The notes below the pieces were generated by a model. That model was not told the origin of the DNA, ran no database searches, and saw only the letters and a list, made by a program, of their open reading frames with translations. Position numbers and translations under genes: made by a program. From NCBI RefSeq assembly GCF_000003605.2, contig NW_003147782.1, forward strand, positions 81,876-93,806: a stretch of DNA of 11,931 bases, given 5' to 3'. This DNA is from Saccoglossus kowalevskii (taxonomy: Eukaryota; Hemichordata; Enteropneusta; Harrimaniidae). This document shows positions 1 to 8,220 of this stretch, piece after piece (within the stretch, counting starts at the first letter, position 1; every line of letters starts with the position of its first letter).

Positions 1-440
1 GCCCGTGAAACTTTAGTGTAACATCATTCTGGAGTTGGGAGAGTTCTTCCTCAACTATTCAAAAAGGTGGCCTAGAAAGGTGCTCGAACCTGAAACATCA
101 ATACATACATACTCTGCAGGGAAAGACGTTCGCCACTACAAACAGCGGAAAAGATGAAAACAAAATATTTCTTTGTAAACCTAATCCAAATAACGCTACA
201 GTATAATTTAATAATGCCGCAATACTTGCAGAAGAAATACGTGCCCTTGCAAGTAAATCATACTAGTGTTCACTTTGATTACATAGTACCTTTACACATA
301 CATATAAACAATTAGAGATGACACACACTTTTTCTCTTCTTGGTGTATATATGTATACGCAATTCAACCAAATACATCCTGTACAATACGCATAAACGAT
401 TTACCAACATCTAAAGACCGCTCAGCGCTATTTCAACCTT

Positions 441-479
441 GTTTCCATGGCAAGCTACCCACATCATCCGTTTCCATGG
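441..479 (+). promoter_or_regulatory. paired GTTTCCATGG motifs, one X-box-like
   Basis: GTTTCCATGG occurs at 441-450 and again at 470-479, a 29 bp centre-to-centre spacing in direct orientation. The first copy extends to GTTTCCATGGCAAG, which fits 13 of 14 positions of the RFX X-box consensus RYYNYYATRRNRAC; only the last base differs. The second copy diverges after CATGG and is at best a half-site. RFX factors bind such sites in promoters of ciliary and some neuronal genes. No gene start is visible close by, so function is inferred only. Confidence 0.3.
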
Positions 480-1932
480 TGCTATTATTGATAACAGAAC
501 AGCAAGTGGAAACTATATTGACGCTTCATATGCTACTGGAAATAAAACATCAACACATCTTTTGAAATTGTGTATTCCGAATCATCCTTGGCAGTGAAGT
601 GCTACTCGTATTCTCTCTGGGTAGCTCTTTGAGTTGTAGATTTCGAATATTTTAAATTGATAGTATACTCTTCTTTGACTATCACGACATTTTCTTTCGA
701 TGCGATGTACAATAATTCTAGATCCTGCATCATTATATTCTTACCAGCGGACATGTAACTACGGTGGATACATGTAACCACGTGGAGTCATTGGTTATAT
801 GACAATCAAGCGATTCAAGAAAAAGAAAATTATAAAATACATACACGAACAAAGACTTTGCGTATGTATCGAAGATAATTAGATAAATATCGTGAATAAT
901 CCGGAACACAGGATTTGTATAGTTTACAAACATTGCTACAAGGAAGGATGAAAGGTCACTATGGATACATGTATTTTAATACAAATAGGATAAATATGAA
1001 ATAATGTAGATAGTTGTATCATTGTGTTGGCTTGCTGTCAGTTTTGTGAAAGTAAATACATGTGAGACGTCGACGAACATAGACCAAGTACGAGCATGTA
1101 TAGACAAACAGCAGAACATAGATGATGAACACATTTATTTTTTTTTAGCAAAACATGAGTACACCAACGAAACAATGAGTTTGAAAACCAAGGCCTGCTC
1201 AACATATAGTGAATTAATAACCCATTGAAGTATTCTATTTATACCTGATCTTTTACCTCTTGGGTCAAAATTTTGTCATCCTGGCATTTCGGTGTTACAT
1301 TGTGCACATTTGTGTATATTTAACAGCCAAATGAGGAAAATATATAGTTTCTGGTGTCCACGATTCATCTAGATACAAGGTCGTGACTCTTGTTGTCAAT
1401 CTTGGAGATCGTCACTGTCTTTCAACCTATATATAATTTCAGAAAATACACATTATTGAAGTGCGACTCTCGTTTCGTTCAATGTCTGGACGATTTCATT
1501 TACACATGGTTGGCTAATCCACGGACAAAAAATAACGATCGACAAACAAAGGTTTTATTATATCCAGCTGGTACTGACAAACAGAGAAACAAATTACTGA
1601 TCTGAAAAAACCCAGCCGTTCCACACAAACCTGTTACTGTTTGCCATGCAGATGCATTGGCCCATTGCTAAAAAAACTAGCAGTGTTAACCGTCTACTGA
1701 TTTTGTTCTCACAGATTCAATACACGTGTCTGGTTGGTGATCAGGCCAATGTGTATTATAGTATATACTGTCGGCTGAATAGAACTGGGGATCGAACTGA
1801 CATACTTGTAGGTACGGGGCGGCCATACGATGTAGGTTACTGACATGTATTCATTCATTCACCAACACGTAAACTCAATACAATTAATTATCGACTCTGG
1901 CAATGTACATGAAACATGTCTGCGCAATAATG

Positions 1933-1970
1933 ATTGGTATAATAATTGCGAAGTCACACATATGACGTCA
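1933..1970 (+). promoter_or_regulatory. perfect CRE palindrome with nearby inverted CCAAT
   Basis: TGACGTCA at 1963-1970 is the complete 8 bp palindromic cAMP response element bound by CREB/ATF family bZIP proteins. ATTGG, an inverted CCAAT core of the NF-Y type, lies upstream at 1933-1937. This pairing occurs in some stress and cAMP-responsive promoters. No TATA, leader or ORF follows, so this could be an enhancer fragment or a chance match. Confidence 0.3.
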
Positions 1971-2159
1971 GTAGATGTAGTTTATTTTATGTGCTATGAT
2001 ATTAATTTCGGATACCCAAACTGGAAATATACGGAGATAGTCACCCAATTTGTGATAAGTTCCATTGCATACTCTATATTTTAGAATAGATCCATCACAC
2101 CGATATTTTACAGAACATAACAATGGCAGGAGGCGCGCATGTCATTGTTTGTATTGATC

Positions 2160-2305
2160 CATTGCACGTGGTCAATGTGTCAGGTTTTCTGACCAGATTC
2201 ATCGAACGCGGTAAAAAAAATGGCAGGTTTACTGACCAGATTCATTGCACATGGTCAGTATGTAAGGGATTTCAGAACTGAGCAATTACACATGGCGAGG
2301 ATGTC
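2160..2305 (+). repeat. degenerate minisatellite, unit about 40-43 bp
   Basis: Three to four head-to-tail units can be aligned, with starts near 2160, 2200, 2243 and 2283. Repeated landmarks are CATTGCACGTGG (varied to CATCGAACGCGG and CATTGCACATGG), CAGGTTTTCTGACCAGATT at 2181-2199 and CAGGTTTACTGACCAGATT at 2224-2242. Unit spacing is 40, 43 and 40 bases. The last unit is strongly diverged. The third unit contains the exact inverted pair CTGACCA (2232-2238) and TGGTCAG (2252-2258) around a 13-base loop. It appears to be an old array drifting out of register. Confidence 0.65.
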
Positions 2306-2441
2306 AAAGTTGAAACCGTGACTTTCAAAATTATCATCAATCAGCAAAAGAACACGTTTCATAAAACACGTCACGCAAATGGCTATCGGGTTTGACCCTG
2401 GAAAAACGTTATAATATCTAATCAATGAACATGATAGTTAA

Positions 2442-2733
2442 ATGGCAGTAGTCGTCTCGTCGCGCATGTGCGAAATTTGTGTTGATAAACATTGATTTCC
2501 TACAATCCAATGCGCTCGTCTAATGGAAACCATAAGGTTTGACCTAGGCGCGAACTGCATTAATTACCGCCGGTGAATCCTTCATACCTTCCAATCATCT
2601 AAAAAAATACCTAATTAAATCTTGGTATCGTCTCAGTTTGTACTCGTAGATCTTCGCAACAGTCAAAGTCGCCGTCTTTTTTTATATGAGACGCATATAT
2701 CTCGCGCATACGTGGCGGGACGACTCTCGCCAT
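2442..2733. mobile_element. 292 bp TTAA-flanked inverted-repeat element (non-autonomous)
   Basis: The element is bounded by TTAA at 2438-2441 and TTAA at 2734-2737, read as a target-site duplication. Its ends are inverted repeats: the left starts ATGGCAGTAGTCGTCTCG and the inward-read right end starts ATGGCGAGAGTCGTCCCG, with about 23 of the outer 31 positions matching. The interior has no ORF of note, so it would need a transposase supplied elsewhere. Both ends resemble those of the elements at 3624-3748 and 4347-4455, including a subterminal GATAT...CTCATA block at the right. TTAA duplication is typical of piggyBac and Kolobok superfamilies. The termini begin with A rather than the usual piggyBac CC, so superfamily is left open. 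Confidence 0.7.
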
Positions 2734-2737
2734 TTAA

Positions 2738-3619
2738 CGCAGTTTGGAATATATAAACCTGATGGGTTCAAATGCAGTCCGATAACTATGAATTACGCAA
2801 AAATGGTTCATATTTGTTAAACTCACATGATTATCTCAGAATAATTATGCAGCGTTCAAAAAAGCTGATGAATTAGAGCGACAATCACGAAATCGCCACA
2901 CAGGGCGTTTGTGTGATATCGAACACCGCCACGTCAACAAAAATAACATATTAGGCGCGCGCAATAACATAATTGTATTCAGTATTGTTACAGCAGTAAG
3001 TAGTTTTTATTCAGGGTAGTGTCAACTCTTGATTCAGCACTCGTTTCTGCTGACGTAAACCTAGAAAAAACACTATGATACCGTTGAATTATATTTAATT
3101 ATTAATTCCCATGGCGCACTGGTTTATTTATCTACCACGGTTCAGTCTTTACCGTTTGTAAATTATAAATGGTTAAAATTAAAGATTGAACGAATTAGTC
3201 ATAGTCATAATAACTATCATAATGGCTTGATATAATTATCACTATATTATTATATTTTCATTACATGAATTATTATGTAACATCAACACATTGTGTATAT
3301 CGCATTGTGACTCGTGAATAACCATAGATACAGAACTTTTTGCATTGTTCAAAAACATCGTCGTTTTGCATATTTTATAAGTAACAAACAGATGAAAGAA
3401 AAACAAATCGAATTTTAAATGGATTTGCTTTCTCGTATTGCCTTGACCCAGGTGACTGTGCAATATTGGTACATACATATTAAGGTGGAATCTCCCATAA
3501 ATTCTTATCATAACATTGAAAATAACCTTTGATCATTTTACCTGCACCTACAACGATAATTTGAAAGTAGTCTCATCAGTATCACTCACACGCACAATCT
3601 TGTACATGTGTTGTACTGA
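2738..3619. other. gene-free AT-rich stretch
   Basis: No coding region is supported. The minus-strand frame at 3242-3511 has 89 codons, no domain-like pattern, and lies in very AT-rich sequence. A TGACGTAA half-CRE sits at 3051-3058 and a CpG-bearing patch lies near 2880-2965. Neither is connected to a gene. Confidence 0.55.
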
Positions 3620-3623
3620 TTAA

Positions 3624-3748
3624 AGCGCGGTGGTCGTCGTGCAGCGCGTTGTCGAATTTCATGTAAACAAACAATGTATTTTACACGCGTTGTATACGTC
3701 GCTATGAGTCCCATATCGAACAGGACGCGGCACGACGACTGCCGCCCT
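3624..3748. mobile_element. 125 bp TTAA-flanked MITE, copy 1
   Basis: The element is flanked by TTAA at 3620-3623 and 3749-3752. Its terminal inverted repeats are about 25-30 bp and CpG-rich: the left end reads AGCGCGGTGGTCGTCGTGCA and the inward-read right end AGGGCGGCAGTCGTCGTGCC. The core includes TTTTACACGCGTTGTATACG near 3679-3698. There is no coding content; the minus-strand frame 3586-3783 that covers it is a by-product of the GC-rich arms. The copy at 4347-4455 aligns with it over its whole length. The arms could also fold into a strong hairpin. Confidence 0.8.
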
Positions 3749-3752
3749 TTAA

Positions 3753-4346
3753 CGTGTGCGATACGAAACACAGACCAACACATATAGAACGATTTACAAC
3801 ATCCCTTGTCTATTTCACAATACTACTCTCAACGCAACAAGGGTAGTCTCTTCATTTTTTATATCTTCCAATGGCAATTTAATCCAATAACGACGTTCCA
3901 GTGTAATTCAATCACCCTATATAAATTAATTGTTTCTGTCTCAATTGTGAAATTTATAAATAATGTTAAACATGAAAAAAGTGCTTTTTTTTTGAACTGA
4001 CAGATATATCGACAAAAAACACAATTCCCTTGGTTTTTATAAATATTTATAAATTCAAACTAAAAACTAGAGATTTCTGTTGATCAATGGTATAACATTA
4101 GGAAATTTTAATTATTGTGAATTGCACTCTTGATTGAATGACTGGAATCAGCTACCATTGCAATTTATTGAGATATTTATAAAAATAAAGAGAACATGTT
4201 GGTTGTGTCAATAGTATTTCAAGTGAACGGATATAAATACTTAATATATTGGAGTGATATATATATATATATATTATATGGAGGTCATCATTGTGAAAGT
4301 ACATCCTCGTTCCAGCAAACTAATTTGATTTGCGGAACAGTGTTAA
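3753..4346. other. gene-free spacer between two MITE copies
   Basis: This is very AT-rich sequence separating two copies of the same element. It holds a T-run near 3986-3994, a repeated TTTATAAA motif near 4036-4053 and the (AT)9 run at 4257-4274. No coding region is supported; the 64-codon frame at 3806-4000 looks like chance. Confidence 0.55.
4257..4274. repeat. (AT)9 microsatellite
   Basis: Nine uninterrupted AT units lie in an AT-rich setting about 70 bases upstream of the second MITE copy. Confidence 0.9.
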
Positions 4347-4455
4347 AGAACAGGTGTCGTCGCACGGTGCGTGTTCGAATTTGTATTTTACACGCGTTAT
4401 ATACGTCGCTGTGGGTCCAATTACGAATACGACGCGACGCGAAGACCAGCATACG
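4347..4455. mobile_element. 109 bp MITE, copy 2 (one 16 bp gap relative to copy 1)
   Basis: This aligns in the same orientation with 3624-3748. The outer left 36 bases pair with 3624-3659 and the right 73 bases with 3676-3748. There are no indels apart from the missing 3660-3675 segment, and identity is roughly three quarters. The core GTATTTTACACGCGTT is identical in both. Left flank is TTAA (4343-4346); the right flank is TTAT (4456-4459), one base away from TTAA. The terminal inverted repeats are more eroded than in copy 1, which suggests an older insertion. The frames 4196-4495 and 4371-4565 that run through it are incidental. Confidence 0.75.
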
Positions 4456-4459
4456 TTAT

Positions 4460-6345
4460 ATTGATAATGTTGAAATTGGCTTCATATACTGTTGAGGGTT
4501 CATTGGTTCAATTTCACGTAATTGCTTCAGGCACTCTCTTCATCAGTTTTAGTGGTTGTCGGTAGAGCTTAAATGAACCTACTGATCAGATCCAATAATA
4601 CACATGTAGCTGAAGTTTCAATTACACTATACTATCAGCCCGACGCAAATTTGTAATTTCAACTCGTTACATAATCACATAACGACGACATTGTATGCAA
4701 TTATTTCAACAACGCACGACACTATGACACCCTTCAAAACAGTTCTCAATGAAAAGACTTTTCATCTCATGTGTACATTGTTATCACCGCCTTTGGACAT
4801 TTTCTGTTTAGAGTGTACAAACATATGAAATGTGATTCATATATAGATGAAATGTTTGTTGACTATAAGATACTGAAAAAGAACATACAGACAGACGAGC
4901 AAACAATGACATATTTGTCAACGCTGATAAAATAAGCGCCGTATAGTCTGGGTAGTTACTTGAACGTACTGAAACAAATTATGGGACACTAAACTTGGTT
5001 GTAGTATGTAACATATACGAATAACTCTATAATTGTCAAAACGGAAGAATTTTGTACTAAAGAATTAATATTTAAAATAAAACGAGCTCTTAATAGACCA
5101 CCTGGGCGATGATTCGGCGATGTTGCAATGTTGCAATACGGTGTTCTTGCTAATTGGAGTAAATAATTGATTATGCCAGACTTAACCTCGTGTAATTCAC
5201 ATCAATATTTAATTGTGAAATGTAGACTTGTACTCCAACATTAGCATTAGCATTTTAATGGCATTACTAATATTGTCACATGTGAGCCAGTGTTCGCCTT
5301 GCATCCGTCCAATCCACAGGTCCACTACAACACCGAGGTGTGACATACAAAACATAAGTTTCCAAATTGTGTCTATTATATTTGGAGTTTCCAGTCTTAC
5401 TCGGATTTAATATCATTATCGATGTTCGTTGCCATGGTAATTTGAGGAATCATTTACACTCGAATGTTTGACATTTTAATAAGAATACAAGCACAGAGAG
5501 GTTAACTACTTCAAAATTCCTACCGTCATTGTATTAATCTTAATTGACGGTGTACGGCTTTCTCTACTCCCGAGACCACGACCGCAAGCTAGCACGATTA
5601 CACAGTACGACCCCGGGCAATATCACATAAACATAGACGTTATTCAGTTGCATCTGTTTTATACATTCGTTTTTAAAAGAACAATGTATATCGTGTTTGA
5701 CTCGCACACATGTAGATGACATACACCAGTTTAGGTTTAAATTGGGTGCTTACTAATGACCTAATCTGCATGAATTAACCAATTCATATCAGAGATATCT
5801 TGAGTACTACTCGTCAAATTTTAATAAAACCAGGTAGGTACATAGGCGCTTTTACATAATCCACAAATCTGATTACTTTAGGATTGAAATCCATGTATAT
5901 TAATTACCCACCTTGTATAAATTGGTGTCATTTGACCTCATTATTATGCATAAAGGTAATATCTCAAGCAATGTAGCAAACAAAGATATACAACTAAGTT
6001 CAATAATGGAGGACTGTGACAAGATATATGACTAAGATATCAAATGACCATATGTAATATGCATAACTGTAATGTATTAAGTACTGTTACGGATAGGGAC
6101 ACGCAATCGGTGCTATAATGCTTGCAGTTATATTTGTATATACTGTATTTGCTTTATTAGAAGCACACGTGCTTACTGAAATATAAAGTATAAAGACAAG
6201 TCTATGGTCAAAACAAGACATAATTTTAATCAATGATTTTGCATGCCATACAGTATTCCTAGATTCATATTTCATGCCCCCAATACCTTCAACACAAGAA
6301 AGTTCTTTGATTTTTGATTGGATATAGATAGAACGTAAAAATACG
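4460..6345. other. gene-free stretch
   Basis: No gene is supported. The 60-codon frame at 5228-5410 starts with a hydrophobic run but has no good donor or recognisable family, and the minus-strand frame at 6087-6350 runs into the microsatellite. A tandem TGTTGCAA pair lies near 5123-5137. Bases 5550-5620 are somewhat richer in GC without an interpretable motif. A faint direct similarity exists between 5934-5960 and 6045-6072 (GACC...ATGCATAA...GTAAT), too weak to call a repeat. Confidence 0.55.
5428..5441 (+). promoter_or_regulatory. RFX-type X-box
   Basis: GTTGCCATGGTAAT contains two inverted half-sites, GTTGCC and GGTAAT, separated by AT. It matches 13 of 14 positions of RYYNYYATRRNRAC, with T instead of the terminal C. 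Full X-boxes of this kind are bound by RFX factors, commonly near ciliary gene promoters. No start codon or promoter is recognisable next to it, so activity is inferred from the motif alone. Confidence 0.35.

Positions 6346-6383
<38 letters not shown>
6346..6383. repeat. (ATCA)9.5 microsatellite
   Basis: This is an uninterrupted 38-base tract of the tetranucleotide ATCA. ATACG occurs immediately before it (6341-6345) and overlaps its final AT at 6382-6386, so the tract is framed by the same pentamer. An uninterrupted tract of this length is likely to be polymorphic. Confidence 0.95.
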
Positions 6384-6384
<1 letters not shown>

Positions 6385-6990
6385 CGTAGGTATGGCAATC
6401 ACTAAATCCATTACACTGTGACACTGTGTCAAATATGACTAACATCATGCATTACCCTTGCTGTTAATGTATACTGCTATTCTTGCCATGTATCTTGCTA
6501 CACATCGCTTGTATTTTTCATTTCCATGTATATGCAGTCTCGACTTAGCTATTTGAGCGCCAAAATAAATCTTTGTCACAAGTTACACAACTATAAATGT
6601 TTGGTTTAAAATAAAAAAAAAATACGTATCAATTTGCAAAATATTGCTCTTAAAATTGTGGCAAGACTAATGATGACGCAAACATTTCACTGCAAGCATA
6701 TCGAAATGCAATGTTCTGTATACAGCGCCACACAGCATGATTGAGACTCATAAAGCTGTATGCATAAAGCCAGCCGTATTGCATTTTTAATCTGGCTAGG
6801 GAGCATATGATGTTTATCGCCTCGGTCTATGTGACGTATGTGTAGTGTGCTACACGCTGTTTGTATTTGATGTCGCCTGCTTGGTTTGGCAGCATAGTTT
6901 TCGTCGCAACACTCGATTTACAACACGCATAATGTACGGAGCGTTGTCACTGCCCGAATACTTGACACAGACATTTTTTCATGCTAATAG
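6384..6990. other. upstream region of the candidate gene
   Basis: No ORF is supported. CpG content rises from about 6810 towards the leader at 7020. The stretch contains a TGACGTAT half-CRE near 6831-6838, the hairpin GTGTAG/CTACAC at 6840-6855 with a 4-base loop, and a weak TTATAT near 6995. It is the likely proximal promoter of the exon at 7126, but no transcription start can be placed from sequence. Confidence 0.35.
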
Positions 6991-7070
6991 TTGATTTATA
7001 TCATATGTTTTCTGCGTGGCTGTAACCGGTAGGAGAAACTCTCGAAGGCTGTCACGGGAACCGAACCGGC

Positions 7071-7078
7071 GCGGGAAA
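7071..7078 (-). promoter_or_regulatory. E2F-type site in GC-rich leader
   Basis: GCGGGAAA, read on the opposite strand as TTTCCCGC, fits the E2F consensus TTTSSCGC exactly. It sits 48 bases upstream of the candidate start codon inside the GC-rich block 7020-7090, which also has CCGGT and GAACCGGCGC. The placement suits a TATA-less promoter, but a motif of eight bases is weak evidence by itself. Confidence 0.35.
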
Positions 7079-7095
7079 TGTACACGAGGATTTAG
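7078..7095 (+). CDS. five-codon upstream ORF in the leader
   Basis: ATG TAC ACG AGG ATT TAG begins with G at -3 and ends 30 bases before the main ATG. It lies in the same frame as the main ORF, so its TAG also proves that the main frame cannot extend further upstream through this segment. If the transcript starts before 7078, this uORF would be met first by scanning ribosomes and could lower translation of the main ORF. It is real only if the transcription start lies upstream. Confidence 0.25.
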   Translation: MYTRI

Positions 7096-7125
7096 TCGTT
7101 TTTACTTGGAACAACGCTTCTCAAA

Positions 7126-7216
7126 ATGCATTGGTGTCGATGTTTGTCCACTTACCAACTATCGATAGTGTGCCTGTACTTCTTCAATGTGGTGGGTGCT
7201 CAGTTGTACAAAAACG
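7126..7216 (+). CDS. candidate first coding exon, secretory signal peptide
   Basis: The ATG at 7126 has A at -3 and an in-frame TAG 33 bases upstream (7093), so it is the natural start. The 30 complete codons give a classical signal peptide: a short N-terminal region with Arg5, a hydrophobic core around residues 13-23 (LSIVCLYFFNV), and a VGA|Q cleavage context after Ala25. The mature part visible starts QLYKN. The exon ends at 7216 with a good donor, CG|GTAAGA, leaving one base of the next codon (phase 1). Phase-1 introns right after signal peptides are common in animal secreted and membrane proteins. Unspliced, the frame stops after 37 codons at 7237-7239. The protein family cannot be named from 30 residues. 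The upstream GC-rich leader supports a gene start. A chance hydrophobic ORF remains possible. Confidence 0.5.
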
Positions 7217-8220
7217 GTAAGATGCGTGCTTTAGTTTGATATCCAAACGTAGCCGAGTTAATTATTAACCGTTTTAATAAGTATCAAACTGTAATACAAA
7301 AAACACTTGAACTATAATTTGCATTGAGGATTCTAAATATAGTATTGCAAGAGCGTAATCAATGTTGAATATGCGTTCAATCAATTGTCAGAATCACAGC
7401 TTGTCTCGTGCTCGGCCAAATGTTTAACACATACGCATCGTCTTTAACCCGGCTAACGAATCAAATACTTCATACACAGATCATATTTGATACCTCTAGC
7501 TGTATTTAAGAAAACATATTGTTAATTTATTATACCATATGACAAGTGCATTAACACCGAAACTTACAACAACTTAGAGCACAATTTTACCCAAATTTAT
7601 TTTTTAATCAAGCTAATACATCAAGTTCGTTACTTTCAATAAACCGCGTTCTTGAACTTGATGACCTTTTCTGAATGAAACGTCACGCTGATACACTTAA
7701 AACCCTTTCTCTGTGAGAATACACACCTAGTGTCTTTATAACTGCACACTTGAATTAAATTTATAAATAAAACTGAGATGTGTTATTTGATATATAAACT
7801 CCCGAAAGAGTGTTATTTACACAGACTATGCAATGAACGACAGACAATTTCATTATTATTTCTGTGGATTGAAACAAGCCTTTTCCTTGATTTGAATTAT
7901 TGAATGTTGTACTCTGAATAAGGTCTCCCTATTCAAACCAGTGAACCACGTGACATTAATTGGTTTCTTTATTCAATATTTGAAAACATGCTATTTATGT
8001 TCACTTATTATTGTATTGTCAATTATCAACATTTAACACGACAAAAAGAACCCCATTGAATCAGCACTTCATAAACTCTGTTGAAGGGACAACTCAAAGT
8101 TTCACCCAAATCGACTACTGTACTTTGCTGTTTTCAACGGGATGTTGCGATCCTAGTTTTGTGAATTTATCGTCAAATAATTAAGAAGGCAATTGAAATA
8201 TATGTTGACACGCTATTAAA
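7217..8220 (+). other. putative intron 1, 5' portion
   Basis: It starts with GTAAGA and is AT-rich with no long open frame. No acceptor inside the window joins in phase 1 to a plausible coding exon: candidates at 9283, 10805 and 11478 give immediate or early stops. The intron therefore probably continues through the rest of the window, as long first introns in animals often do. Confidence 0.35.

Larger units (their letters stand above)
1..2100. other. gene-free AT-rich stretch
   Basis: No coding region is supported here. The open frames at 1022-1228, 1390-1605, 1646-1843 and 1845-2084 (+) and 733-933 (-) are all under 80 codons. They have no recognisable motifs and AT-driven composition, and they look like chance frames. 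The stretch contains short runs of tetranucleotide units (CATA near 103-112, ATTC near 1850-1858), a T-run near 1139-1147, and the two regulatory-type motif groups listed separately. Confidence 0.6.

Noticed and set aside
70-100. tRNA-like B-box near GGTGCTCGAACC
   Set aside because: No matching A-box or cloverleaf could be drawn around it; similar GTTCGAAT in the MITE is part of the terminal repeat.
3586-3783. 65-codon minus-strand frame, basic product
   Set aside because: It is almost entirely composed of the 125 bp MITE and its CpG-rich arms.
4196-4565. Two overlapping plus-strand frames of 99 and 64 codons
   Set aside because: They run through the (AT)9 tract and the second MITE copy in two frames, and neither has a promoter or splice context.
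5929-6075. Possible direct repeat about 111 bases apart (GACC...ATGCATAA...GTAAT)
   Set aside because: Only scattered AT-rich matches align; not distinguishable from background.
6087-6350. 87-codon minus-strand frame
   Set aside because: Its start lies next to the ATCA microsatellite, composition is AT-driven, and no family features are visible.
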